A DNA stretch of 64,000 nt, taken from Bin75 sp965200435 (GTDB lineage: Bacteria; Nitrospirota; Nitrospiria; Nitrospirales; UBA8639). The notes under the pieces were generated by a model, which was given only the letters and a program-made list of their open reading frames with translations, was not told the DNA's origin and searched no databases. The position numbers were made by a program, and so were the translations under genes. Shown here piece after piece: positions 51,673 through 61,142 of the stretch. The stretch is from positions 1,736,001 through 1,800,000 of the forward strand of contig OZ241337.1 in assembly GCA_965200435.1 (NCBI GenBank). The letters run 5' to 3'. Within the stretch, counting starts at the first letter, position 1. Each line of letters begins with the position of its first letter.

Positions 51673-52969
51673 ATGATCGCAGGTTCGAACGGCAACCATA
51701 CCAGCGGTTTTGCGCTTGTGGCTGTACTGTTGCTGGTGGCCATCGCGGGTCTTGTGACGGCCACGGTCCTGCAGACGACTTCGACGGAAATCCGGATCAG
51801 TGGGAATCACAAGCAGGCGATTCAGGAATTGTATGCCGCCGAGGCCGGATTGGCGGAAGCCCGGTCGCGTTTGCGAAAGACGAGTGGGGCGGAGGCGTAT
51901 TTGATCGTGGATACGGCGGTGTCCCCGGATCCGTTGTGGACGGCCTACATCGTGGCCTCTTCGGAGTGGTCGTCATCCGCTGATCCCGAGTATGCTTCGC
52001 GTGAGACCAACCTGTTTCCTCTTCCGGGTAATCCGAACAATACGGTTGTGCAACCGAACAGCGTGCAGACGGACCTGCCGTACTGGGTTAAGATTCGGCA
52101 CAAAACCGAATACGATGCCGAGCGGGCCGGGCATAAGCCGGCCACGCCGCACTACGTTGACCTCGACGGCAGCAAGGCTCGCCATAAGAAAGGCAAGAGG
52201 GGCAACGTCATGTATTTTGGATACCCTTCACCCACAAGCACTCTTCCGGTTTCCTTCACGACAAAAACCCCCGTGCCGTGGTTGCCGATCGAGAAGATCG
52301 TGGCGTATGGGACCGCGACAAGCGGCGCCATCGTACTGGAGGAAGAAGTGAGCCACCCGCCAGGCCCGAACCAGCTTGGGGCACTCTATGCCTCTGGAAC
52401 CGTGAGCCTCACGGGGGCGTCCGGGGCGATCAATGGTCATGACGCCTGTGGAGCGGTCGGCAGTCTGCCGCCGGTGACGTATGGAGCAGCCTTGACGAAT
52501 GCTTCCGCTATTCGATTCGACGGAAACCCGGCGAATCCCCAACAGAGTTCCCACGTACTGGATCTTAAGGCGGCCCTTGTCGCACTGAATGAGGACGCGG
52601 TGGTGTTGAACGCAGATCAAATCAATCAACAATTAGGCTCGATGCAGGCGCCCACGACGTTTTTTTGTCGAGGGCGGGTCCTTTGTGCAACCACAAGGCA
52701 TCCGAATTCAGCAGACCACGGGATTCGGCATCCTATTGGTGAATGGGAACGCCACCCTGGAAGGCGAGGTCCACTGGGACGGCATGATGCTGGTGACAGG
52801 CACATTGTTTCTCAATGGCCAGGACAGGGGAATTGTGATTCGCGGAGGAGTTTGGGCCGGGCGGATCGACCAGACGGGATCCGTAAGCGTCCGGTACGAC
52901 AGTTGCCGGCTTCGAGCCGCGCTGCTTGCGGTCCCGACTCGGGTAAACACGTGGAGGGAAGTATTTTAA
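51673..52969 (+). pseudogene. PilX-like type IV pilus minor component, frameshifted
   Basis: The N-terminus has the prepilin-like hydrophobic helix (GFALVAVLLLVAIAGLVTATVLQ) and the PilX_N continuation TEIRISGNHKQAIQELYAAEAGLAEARSRLR. After about residue 330 the frame becomes nonsense. The natural end (GFGILLVNGNATLEGEVHWDGMMLVTGTL ... TWREVF) lies one frame over and stops at 52969. Deleting one T from the 7-T run at 52660-52666 joins them as TFFVEGGSF into about 431 residues. So it is a homopolymer frameshift: a real mutation or a sequence error. Other pilin genes are not seen nearby. Confidence 0.8.
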
Positions 52970-53048
52970 TGGGGTGTTCTTGGGGAAACTGCGCGGACAG
53001 GCTTTCACTGGGTCTTTCGTGACTCCCTGATATAGGCCTTTCGATTGA

Positions 53049-53077
53049 TTGCGGCTGGCGGTCATTCTCTTTACAAT
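53049..53077 (+). promoter_or_regulatory. Candidate promoter of the acl/reductive TCA genes
   Basis: TTGCGG (53049-53054), 17-bp spacer, TACAAT (53072-53077), 60 bases before the aclB ATG. Confidence 0.5.
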
Positions 53078-53136
53078 CATCGGCTTAATATCCTGAAATC
53101 CGCTTATCATCCAGACTAACTAACAAAGGTTGAATT

Positions 53137-54333
53137 ATGGCAAAGGTGCTTGAAGGCCCAGGAATGGGCTTGTTGAAAAAATGGGGTCTGCAAACCCCGA
53201 ATTATGCGGTGGTCGGTTCTTCGGAAGAACTGGAACGGTTGGCGCAGGCCAATGATTGGTTGAACAACAGTCCGTTGGTGGTCAAGGCGCATGAGGCGTT
53301 GGGGTCGCGCTTTAAACTCGGCCTCGTAAAGGTTGGCTTGGATCTCAAGGGTGCCACAGCGGCCGCGAAAGAGATGCTCGGACGGACCGTCGGAACGTTG
53401 ACGATCCGGGAAGTGATCGTGTCCGAGGCAGTGGACCACAGCGAGGAATATTACGTGGCCGTGAAGTCGACCCGTGACGGTACGGACGTAATGGTGGCCA
53501 ACTGTGGCGGAGTTGAAGTGGAGTCCAATTGGGATCGCGTGAAACGTTGCTCCGTTGACGTAGGAGAGGCTCCGTCCGACGCGGCCCTCTCGGCCCTTGC
53601 AAAAGAAGCCGGGTTTGCCGGGGACCTGATCCCCCAAGTCGCCGATTTTGCGAAAAAGCTGTTTCTCTGTTTCGACAATGAGGACGCGCAATATCTGGAG
53701 ATTAACCCTGTGGTCCGCAATGCCGCTGGCGAGTTGGTCGCGCTCGATGCTGTGACCCTGTTGGACGGGGACGCCAAGTTCCGTCATCCTGACTGGACCT
53801 TTCCGTTTGCCGCCGAATTCGGGCGAGCCTATACCAAGAACGAAGAAGAAGTCATGGCCGTGGACTCGAAGGTGAAAGGCTCGGTGAAGCTGATCGAAAT
53901 TCCCGGTGGAGACACGGCCATGCTCCCGGCTGGCGGTGGCGCAAGCGTCTATTACTCGGATGCGGTTGTGGCCAGAGGCGGCAAGTTGGCCAATTATGCC
54001 GAATATTCCGGTGATCCTCCAGATTGGGCCGTCGAAGTCCTGACCGACAAGGTTTGTTCCCTTCCCGGCATCAAAAACATTATCGTGGGAGGAGCCATTG
54101 CCAATTTCACCGACGTCAAGAAGACCTTCGGCGGTATCATCAACGCCTTTCGTAAAGCCAAGACCGAGGGGAAACTGGACGGTGTCAGAATCTGGGTGCG
54201 ACGCGGCGGCCCCAACGAAAAGGAAGGGCTGGCAGCCATGAAAGCGTTGAAAGACGAAGGCTTCGAGATTGAAGTTTTTGATCGGCGCACGCCGTTGACG
54301 GACATCGTGGATATGGCTTTGGCTAAACAATAA
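53137..54333 (+). CDS. aclB: ATP-citrate lyase small (beta) subunit
   Basis: A 398-residue SucC-like subunit with the ATP-grasp fold (LVVKAHEALGSRFKLGLVKVG, EDAQYLEINPVVRN). With AclA it cleaves citrate to acetyl-CoA and oxaloacetate using ATP and CoA, the key step of the reductive TCA cycle. Length and order (aclB then aclA, 56-base gap) match Chlorobium-type lyases. First gene of a long same-strand carbon-fixation run. Confidence 0.93.
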   Translation: MAKVLEGPGMGLLKKWGLQTPNYAVVGSSEELERLAQANDWLNNSPLVVKAHEALGSRFKLGLVKVGLDLKGATAAAKEMLGRTVGTLTIREVIVSEAVDHSEEYYVAVKSTRDGTDVMVANCGGVEVESNWDRVKRCSVDVGEAPSDAALSALAKEAGFAGDLIPQVADFAKKLFLCFDNEDAQYLEINPVVRNAAGELVALDAVTLLDGDAKFRHPDWTFPFAAEFGRAYTKNEEEVMAVDSKVKGSVKLIEIPGGDTAMLPAGGGASVYYSDAVVARGGKLANYAEYSGDPPDWAVEVLTDKVCSLPGIKNIIVGGAIANFTDVKKTFGGIINAFRKAKTEGKLDGVRIWVRRGGPNEKEGLAAMKALKDEGFEIEVFDRRTPLTDIVDMALAKQ

Positions 54334-54389
54334 CGGCTTTGCTCCCCTAGGAGAGTCTTTTTTAACATATTGAGACGCAGGAGAGTTCG

Positions 54390-56216
54390 ATGAGCATTTT
54401 GGCAACAAAAGAGACGTATGTCGTGATCCAGGGCGGCGTGGCGGGGGTCAATGCGGCTCGACGGATGGCCGAGTTTCGGCACATGATTCAACAGCCCTTG
54501 AACGTCTCGGCTTTCGTGTATCCCCCGGACGCCGGAAAAACCAACGAAATCGTGTGCGGAAACCGGCTCGTCACGATTCCGGTTTACAAAACGATCGCCG
54601 AGGCAACCGCAAACCATCCGGAAATCAATACCAGCTTGGTCTATATCGGGGCGGACCGCGCCTATGCCGGTGCCAAGGAAGCCTTGGACAATCCTTCCAT
54701 TCAAGTGGTGTCGATGATCACGGAGGGGCTCCCTGAAAAAGATTCCAAATTATTGGGCAAGCACGCGCGGACACTTGGGAAAATCTTCAATGGTCCGTCC
54801 TCAATCGGGGTCATGTCTGCCGGAGAATGCCGGTTGGGGGTGATCGGGGGCGCGTTCGATAACTTGGTGGCCTGCAAACTCTATCGTCCGGGTTCTTTTG
54901 GGGTGATCACCAAGTCCGGTGGGTTGTCGAACGAGATCATTTGGATTTGTTCGCAGTTCGCTGATGGCATCACGACCGCCATCGGTATCGGCGGGGACGC
55001 CTATCCGGGAACGGATTACGTGACGTACCTCGAAATGTTCGAAAACGATCCGCAAACCAAGGCCGTGGTCATCGTCGGGGAAATGGGCGGCGATCTGGAG
55101 GAACGGGCCGCGGAGTGGTACGGCGCGAAAAAACGCCGAATTCAGCTTTTAGCCGTCGTATCCGGGTTTTGCCAGGAAAGTTTGCCCAAGGGAATGAAAT
55201 TCGGGCACGCCGGGGCCAAGGAGGGTCTTCAAGGGGAGGGCTCGGCTCGAGCCAAATCAGAAGCCTTGAAGAAGGCCGGGGCTCGAGTTCCCGAAACGTT
55301 CGGTGCTTTGGGGCCGGCGATCAAGGAAACGTACGAGGTACTCTTGGCGTCCGGTGCAGTGACCTCGATCCCCGAACTCAGTGAAGCGAAAAAGCCCAAG
55401 CTGCCCAAGACCGTGGAGCAGGGCATGAAAGACGGCGATATCCTGGTTGCCCCCCTGATCAAGTCCACGATCAGCGACGACCGGGGCGACGAGCCGTTGT
55501 ATGAAGGGTACCCGGCGTCCGAACTCATCAATAAAGGCTACGACATTCCTCATATCATCGGGCTCCTGTGGGATAAGCGGTTGATCTCCAGGCAGGAGGC
55601 TGAAATCATCAGGAGAATCATCATCCTTTCGGCAGATCACGGTCCGTGCGTAAGCGGAGCGTTGACTACCATTATCGGGGCCTGTGCCGGCATCGGGTTG
55701 TCTCAGGCCGTTGCCGCGGGGTTGATTATGATCGGTCCGCGTTTCGGCGGCGCCGTGACCGATGCGGGCCGATATTTTTCTTATGCCATCGACAATAACC
55801 TGTCCGTGGATGAGTTCCTGGCATACATGAAGAAAAACGTCGGGCCAGTTCCGGGGATTGGGCATCGAGTGAAGAGCCTGCGCAATCCCGATAAACGCGT
55901 GAAGGAATTGGTGGGGTACGTGAAGAGCCTGGACCTTGCCACCCCGCATCTGGACTTTGCCCTGGAAGTCGAAAAGATCACGGCGGCGAAGAAAGATAAT
56001 CTGATTTTGAACGTCGATGGGACCATGGCGGCCGTGCTCGTTGATCTCGGATTCCCGGTCGATAGCCTGAACGGGTTCTTTATCCTGGCCAGGACCATCG
56101 GACTGATCGGTCATTGGGCTGATCAAAAACGTCAGGGCAGCCGGTTGATCCGGTTGTTCAATTATCTGGTGAACTACGCGGCACCTGCGCGTCGGGAAGT
56201 GCCGCCACTCAAATAA
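54390..56216 (+). CDS. aclA: ATP-citrate lyase large (alpha) subunit
   Basis: A 608-residue fusion of a SucD-like CoA-ligase part and a C-terminal citrate-synthase-like domain. The first part shows GVITKSGGLSNEI, IGIGGDAYPGTDYVTYLEMF and KFGHAGAKEG, whose phosphorylated His is near residue 273. The second shows SADHGPCVSGALTTI, GPRFGGAVTDAGRYF and PVPGIGHRVKS. It holds the citryl-CoA cleavage site. GGAGAG ribosome site; aconitase follows after 73 bases. Confidence 0.94.
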   Translation: MSILATKETYVVIQGGVAGVNAARRMAEFRHMIQQPLNVSAFVYPPDAGKTNEIVCGNRLVTIPVYKTIAEATANHPEINTSLVYIGADRAYAGAKEALDNPSIQVVSMITEGLPEKDSKLLGKHARTLGKIFNGPSSIGVMSAGECRLGVIGGAFDNLVACKLYRPGSFGVITKSGGLSNEIIWICSQFADGITTAIGIGGDAYPGTDYVTYLEMFENDPQTKAVVIVGEMGGDLEERAAEWYGAKKRRIQLLAVVSGFCQESLPKGMKFGHAGAKEGLQGEGSARAKSEALKKAGARVPETFGALGPAIKETYEVLLASGAVTSIPELSEAKKPKLPKTVEQGMKDGDILVAPLIKSTISDDRGDEPLYEGYPASELINKGYDIPHIIGLLWDKRLISRQEAEIIRRIIILSADHGPCVSGALTTIIGACAGIGLSQAVAAGLIMIGPRFGGAVTDAGRYFSYAIDNNLSVDEFLAYMKKNVGPVPGIGHRVKSLRNPDKRVKELVGYVKSLDLATPHLDFALEVEKITAAKKDNLILNVDGTMAAVLVDLGFPVDSLNGFFILARTIGLIGHWADQKRQGSRLIRLFNYLVNYAAPARREVPPLK

Positions 56217-56289
56217 CAACATTGACGGGTTTCCTCTGACCCGGTCCACGGAAAGGATTGGGCCTCGGAAGCCATGCGGAGAGCGTCTC

Positions 56290-58539
56290 ATGTCGATCGA
56301 ACTTGTAAAAACGTTGTATGACAAAATACCCACGGCCGTGGAAGCGGCAAGAAAGCAGTTCGGGCGCGGGTTGACCCTGGCTGAAAAGATTCTGGTTTCC
56401 CATGCGGATAATCTCGAGACCCAGGTGTGGGACCGGGGGAAGGCCATGCTGGCGCTTCGTCCCGACCGCGTGGCCATGCAGGATGCGACGGCCCAGATGG
56501 CCATGTTGCAGTTTATCCAGGCGGGCAAGAAAAAGGCCGCGGTGCCCAGCACCATTCATTGCGACCATTTGATTCGCGCGGAAATGGGATCGTCCAAGGA
56601 TTTGCTGCGAGCCTGTGATGAAAACCGGGAAGTGTATAACTTCCTGGAATCGGCCGCCAAGAAGTACGGTATCGGGTTTTGGAAACCGGGCGCGGGCATT
56701 ATTCATCAGGTGGTCCTGGAAAATTACGCCTTCCCGGGCGGGTTGATTATCGGGACCGATTCCCACACGCCGAACGGCGGCGGGTTGGGCATGCTGGCTA
56801 TCGGCGTTGGCGGTGCCGACGCGGGAGAAGTCATGGCCGGGTTGCCGTGGGAAGTGCTGCATCCCAAGCTGATCGGGGTCAAGCTCACCGGCAAATTAAA
56901 CGGCTGGGCTTCGCCCAAGGACGTGATTCTGTATATTTGCGGCAAACTGACGGTGAAAGGCGGCACCAATAAGATCGTCGAGTACTTCGGCCCGGGCGCG
57001 GAAACGATCAGTGCCACGGGTAAGGGAACGATCACCAACATGGGTGCGGAACTTGGGGCGACCACGTCGGTCTTTCCCTTTGACCAAAAGATGGTGGACT
57101 ATCTCACGATCACGGAGCGCAAAGCGATCGCCGGCTTGGCGGAGGCCAACAAGTCGATGCTGGTGGCCGACCCTGAAGTGTATGAGTCGCCGGAAAAATA
57201 TTTTGACGAGATCCTGGAAATCGACCTCTCGACCCTGGAACCGCACGTCGTGGGACCGCATTCCCCGGATTTGGCGCGGCCCATTTCCGCGTTGGAGGCC
57301 GAGGCCAAGGAAAAGGGGTACCCCGTTGAGTTGAAAGCCACCTTGTTGGGCAGTTGCACGAACTCGTCGTATGAAGACATCGGCCGGGCCGCGCATATTG
57401 CCAGGCAAGGGCTGAAAGCCGGCTTGAAAGCCAAGACCGCGTTCTTGGTTTCGCCGGGCTCGGAACGGATCTTCCATACCATGAAGCGTGACGGCTTTTT
57501 GGAGACGTTTGAAGAGTTGGGCGCGACCGTGCTGGCGAATGCCTGCGGTCCGTGCATCGGGCAGTGGAAACGGGCTGATGGCGTCAAGGGCAAATCCGAT
57601 TCGATTGTGAGTTCCTTTAACCGGAACTTCCCCGGTCGCAACGATGGGATCGCCGATACGCTGTCCTTCCTGGCCAGTCCGGAGTTGGTAGCCGCGTATG
57701 CTCTGACGGGTGACCTGGGATTCAATCCTTTGGAAGATACCATTTCCACCCCGGACGGCCAGCAATTGAAACTCGATCCGCCGCAGGGCGAAGAATTGCC
57801 GGCTCAAGGGTTTGCCAAGGGCGAGGAAGGCTTTATTCCTCCGGCGGAAAACGGCGACGCGCTGGCCGTGGATCTCCCATCCAACAGCGAGCGGCTGCAA
57901 TTGTTGCAGCCCTTTCCCACGTGGGACGGCAAGGATTTCGACAAGTTGCCGTTGCTGATCAAGACCAAGGGAAAAACCACGACGGACCATATTTCTCCGG
58001 CCGGTCCCTGGCTCAAGTTCCGTGGACATTTGGACAAAATCAGTGACAATATGTTCCTGGGGGCTAACAATGCGTTTTCGAGTGAGGCGGGAAAAGGCAC
58101 CAACGTATTGACCGGGGAATCGGGCTTTACCCTCGCGCAGGTCGCCCGTGATTATAAAAGCAGGGGCATCGGGTCGTTCGTGGTCGGCGACGAGAATTAC
58201 GGTGAAGGAAGCAGCCGGGAACATGCGGCCATGTCCCCGCGTTTCCTGGGTGTGAAGGCCGTTCTGACCAAAAGCTTTGCCCGCATTCACGAAACGAACT
58301 TGAAGAAGCAAGGCATCCTGCCCATGACGTTTGCGGACCCGGCGAATTATGACCAAATCGACCAGGAAGACCGCGTCAGCGTGACGGGCCTCAGCGAGTT
58401 GGCGCCGGGGAAGCCGGTGTCCGTGACCATTCATAAAAAGGATGGCACAGAGATCACGATTCAAGCCAATCACAGCATGACCGAACAGCAAGTGAAATGG
58501 TTCCGGGCCGGATCGGCGTTGAATGCGTTGAACGCATGA
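56290..58539 (+). CDS. acn: Aconitate hydratase
   Basis: A 749-residue monomeric aconitase of the mitochondrial type, converting citrate and isocitrate through a 4Fe-4S centre. The three cluster cysteines are in LLGSCTNSSYED and ANACGPCIGQW. IIGTDSHTPNGGGLGMLAIGVGGADA and GDENYGEGSSREHAA are the substrate/swivel motifs. It sits between ATP-citrate lyase and the Frd/Sdh genes, fitting its use in the reductive TCA cycle. Confidence 0.95.
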   Translation: MSIELVKTLYDKIPTAVEAARKQFGRGLTLAEKILVSHADNLETQVWDRGKAMLALRPDRVAMQDATAQMAMLQFIQAGKKKAAVPSTIHCDHLIRAEMGSSKDLLRACDENREVYNFLESAAKKYGIGFWKPGAGIIHQVVLENYAFPGGLIIGTDSHTPNGGGLGMLAIGVGGADAGEVMAGLPWEVLHPKLIGVKLTGKLNGWASPKDVILYICGKLTVKGGTNKIVEYFGPGAETISATGKGTITNMGAELGATTSVFPFDQKMVDYLTITERKAIAGLAEANKSMLVADPEVYESPEKYFDEILEIDLSTLEPHVVGPHSPDLARPISALEAEAKEKGYPVELKATLLGSCTNSSYEDIGRAAHIARQGLKAGLKAKTAFLVSPGSERIFHTMKRDGFLETFEELGATVLANACGPCIGQWKRADGVKGKSDSIVSSFNRNFPGRNDGIADTLSFLASPELVAAYALTGDLGFNPLEDTISTPDGQQLKLDPPQGEELPAQGFAKGEEGFIPPAENGDALAVDLPSNSERLQLLQPFPTWDGKDFDKLPLLIKTKGKTTTDHISPAGPWLKFRGHLDKISDNMFLGANNAFSSEAGKGTNVLTGESGFTLAQVARDYKSRGIGSFVVGDENYGEGSSREHAAMSPRFLGVKAVLTKSFARIHETNLKKQGILPMTFADPANYDQIDQEDRVSVTGLSELAPGKPVSVTIHKKDGTEITIQANHSMTEQQVKWFRAGSALNALNA

Positions 58540-58545
58540 TTCCTT

Positions 58546-58668
58546 CACCCTCACTCCAACCCTCTCCCGTCCAGGGAGAGGGAGTAAGAAAAGAATTCTC
58601 TCCCGTCTGGGGAGAAAAAAAGGGACCAGAGAACCCTCTCCCCTTGTGGGAGAGGGCAGGGTGAGGGG
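58546..58668. repeat. Nested CCCTCTCCC/GGGAGAGGG palindromes
   Basis: Two hairpins of the ACCCTCTCCC...GGGAGAGGG type, plus an outer CACCCTCA/AGGGTGAGG pairing, in the acn-frdB gap. Related short copy at 21590-21613. Confidence 0.65.
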
Positions 58669-58704
58669 GGAAGAAGAAAAGCCAACGGAGTACGGTAAAC
58701 GGAT

Positions 58705-59424
58705 ATGACGGGCTCATTCGATACGGACAAGGCCTTGAGCCGGGAAGATGCTCTGCACCCACCCATGGTTACGGTGGAGATTGAGGGGAAATCCTTCCGG
58801 GTCCCTGCGGGAATCACCCTGATGAAGGCCCTCTGGTATACCGGCCATGAAGTCACGAGGGGTGCCGGTTGCCTGGGCGGGTTTTGTGGCGCCTGCGCGA
58901 CCTATTATCGAACCAAAGACGATCCGAAAGTGAAAACCTGCCTGTCCTGTTCCCATGCGGTGGAAGACGGCATGTCGTTTTCGTTTGCCCCGGTGTTCCC
59001 CGCGCGAAAGGCCACGTATGATTTGAGTCAACTCGAAAATCCCAAGCAGGACCTGTTCAAGTTGTATCCGGAGGCTCCCTTGTGCCGGAATTGCAACGCG
59101 TGTACCGAAGCCTGTCCCCAACAGATCGACGTGCGGGAGGGCGTCTGGAGAGCGGTTTTCGGGGATTTCAAATCCGTTTCGGAAACGTTCATGGACTGTG
59201 TGATGTGCGGCTTGTGTGTGCCGGTGTGCATTGCCGATATTGCACCGAATCTGGTGGGGGTCTATGCCAGTCGGGCCTACGGCGTACGGGAAATGGAAAA
59301 GCCGCCCGGCCTTTTTAACCGTATTCAAGCCATTGCCGAGGGCCAGTACAATGACGACTGGGACCGAATCTTGAAGATGACAGATGAAGAGTTGCAACAA
59401 GCCTCGGCCACGATCAAGTCATAA
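58705..59424 (+). CDS. frdB: Fumarate reductase/succinate dehydrogenase-type Fe-S subunit
   Basis: A 239-residue electron-transfer subunit. A plant-type 2Fe-2S site (CLGGFCGACATYY...CLSC) is followed by two cysteine clusters, CRNCNACTEACP and CVMCGLCVPVC. It passes electrons to the flavoprotein encoded 17 bases downstream. The layout is FrdB-like but not identical to E. coli, and no membrane-anchor genes are adjacent, suggesting a soluble or differently anchored enzyme. Confidence 0.85.
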   Translation: MTGSFDTDKALSREDALHPPMVTVEIEGKSFRVPAGITLMKALWYTGHEVTRGAGCLGGFCGACATYYRTKDDPKVKTCLSCSHAVEDGMSFSFAPVFPARKATYDLSQLENPKQDLFKLYPEAPLCRNCNACTEACPQQIDVREGVWRAVFGDFKSVSETFMDCVMCGLCVPVCIADIAPNLVGVYASRAYGVREMEKPPGLFNRIQAIAEGQYNDDWDRILKMTDEELQQASATIKS

Positions 59425-59441
59425 GGAATTGCAGGCTGTTC

Positions 59442-61022
59442 ATGGATATTCAAGCTCTGCACGAGGTGGTCCACAACTCCCGTGACGCCCGGCGACAACA
59501 GACCCTGCCCAAACTCTCTCCTGCCGAACGCAGCACCCTGATCAAAAAGTTTCATCCCGATCATCGTGAAGCCGCATACCGCCCCGTTGCCTTCGGGCCC
59601 AATGAAGGGGACCTGACGGTACGGGAACTCGCCTCCGTCCTGGAAGGCGACAGCATGGTTTCCGAAGATCTTCCCCTGGCGCCCGACCACGTGGTGGACG
59701 TGCTGGTGGTGGGTGGTGGAGGCGCGGGGTGTGCCGCGGCGCTCCACGCGCATGGGCAGGGGGCAAAGGTGCTCCTGGCCACGAAGTTGCGCTTGGCTGA
59801 TTCGAATTCGGTGATGGCGCAGGGGGGCATGCAGATTGCCGTGGCGCCCGACGATTCCCCGGTCCAGCATTTTCTCGATACCCTCAAGGGCGGTCACATG
59901 AAAAACGACCATCAGTTACTCAAAACGATGGTGGAAGAAGGCCCGTCCATCGCGAAGTGGTTGCTGGAATTGGGCGTGCTCTTCGACCGGAACCCTGATG
60001 GCAACCTTCACGTCAAAAAAGGCGGAGGCAGCACCAAGGCGAGGTTGCTCACCTGCTCGGATTATACCGGCCTCGAAATCATGCGGGTGCTCAAGGATGA
60101 GGTGCTCAACCAAAAGATCCAACTCCTGGAATTCTCCGCTGCCGTGGAGCTGGTGAGTGACGAGCACGGCGCGTGTACCGGTGCGGTGCTTCGGGATCTG
60201 GACAACAAACGGTTTCTCGTGGTGGCAGCCAAAACCGTGATTTTGGCTACCGGCGGCATCGGGCGGCTGCACGTTCAAGGTTTTCCGACGAGCAATCATT
60301 ACGGCGCCACGGGCGACGGTCTCGCCTTGGCCTATCGGATCGGGGCCCCGCTCGTCCAAATCGATACGTTTCAATATCATCCTTCCGGAGGGCTCTACCC
60401 TGAACAGCTTGTCGGGCAATTGGTCACCGAGGGGATACGGTCGGAAGGTGGGCATTTGGTCAATGGGAAGGGTAAGCGGTTCGTGAATGAGCTGGATACG
60501 CGAGACGTGGTGTCATCTTCCATTATTCGCGAATGTGAAGAAGGCCGCGGCGTCCGCATGCCGACCGGGCGCGTTGGCGTGTGGTTGGACACACCGTTGC
60601 TCGAGGTGGAGCATGGCGAAGGCACGCTCGATAGGCATTTCCCTGCCATGGTTCGCCAATATGCACGGTACGGAGTCGATATCCGCAAGGACCCGGTCCT
60701 GATTTATCCGACGCTTCATTATCAGAATGGGGGAGTGAAAATCGACGTCAATGGCGAAGCGCCCGTGAAGAACCTCTTTGTGGCCGGGGAAACATCCGGA
60801 GGGTTGCATGGACGCAATCGTTTAATGGGCAATTCGTTGTTGGATTTGATGGTTTTTGGCAAACGATCCGGGTTGACGGTAGCGGCTCGCGCGCAAGCCA
60901 TTCCTCAAGGCCGGTTGACATTGAACCATTTGCAACGTTTCCGGGCCGAAGCGAAAAAGCACAGGGTCACGAACCAGGTTACGTCGCCGATCGTGCTGCC
61001 CGCCTATACCCAGCAACCGTAG
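59442..61022 (+). CDS. frdA: Fumarate reductase/succinate dehydrogenase-type flavoprotein
   Basis: A 526-residue FAD subunit. FAD binding is shown by VVDVLVVGGGGAGCAAALHAHG and TVILATGGIGRLHV. Substrate-site segments are QFHPSGG-like FQYHPSGGLYPEQLVGQLVTEGIRSEGG split over the loop, and GETSGGLHGRNRLMGNSLLDLMVFG at the C-terminus. An N-terminal extension of about 80 residues precedes the FAD domain. It reduces fumarate in the reductive cycle or runs as succinate dehydrogenase. Confidence 0.88.
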   Translation: MDIQALHEVVHNSRDARRQQTLPKLSPAERSTLIKKFHPDHREAAYRPVAFGPNEGDLTVRELASVLEGDSMVSEDLPLAPDHVVDVLVVGGGGAGCAAALHAHGQGAKVLLATKLRLADSNSVMAQGGMQIAVAPDDSPVQHFLDTLKGGHMKNDHQLLKTMVEEGPSIAKWLLELGVLFDRNPDGNLHVKKGGGSTKARLLTCSDYTGLEIMRVLKDEVLNQKIQLLEFSAAVELVSDEHGACTGAVLRDLDNKRFLVVAAKTVILATGGIGRLHVQGFPTSNHYGATGDGLALAYRIGAPLVQIDTFQYHPSGGLYPEQLVGQLVTEGIRSEGGHLVNGKGKRFVNELDTRDVVSSSIIRECEEGRGVRMPTGRVGVWLDTPLLEVEHGEGTLDRHFPAMVRQYARYGVDIRKDPVLIYPTLHYQNGGVKIDVNGEAPVKNLFVAGETSGGLHGRNRLMGNSLLDLMVFGKRSGLTVAARAQAIPQGRLTLNHLQRFRAEAKKHRVTNQVTSPIVLPAYTQQP

Positions 61023-61142
61023 CAGGATGTTGAAACAGCTACCGGCCTTGTTCTCCGGGCGCTCGGAGGTTCGATGGATGGCTCACCTATTTTCTGGTGA
61101 GGAGTGACCGTTTAGCAGGCCCTTGTTTTCAAGAGGAGAATC

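Noticed and set aside
51455..51676. 73-codon frame ending in ATGA overlap with the pilX-like gene
   Set aside because: The overlap is suggestive, but the sequence shows no pilus or other family features; kept only as a possible remnant.
56896..58554. 552-codon minus-strand open frame
   Set aside because: Antisense to the well-supported aconitase gene; the high-GC third codon positions of aconitase explain the lack of stops.
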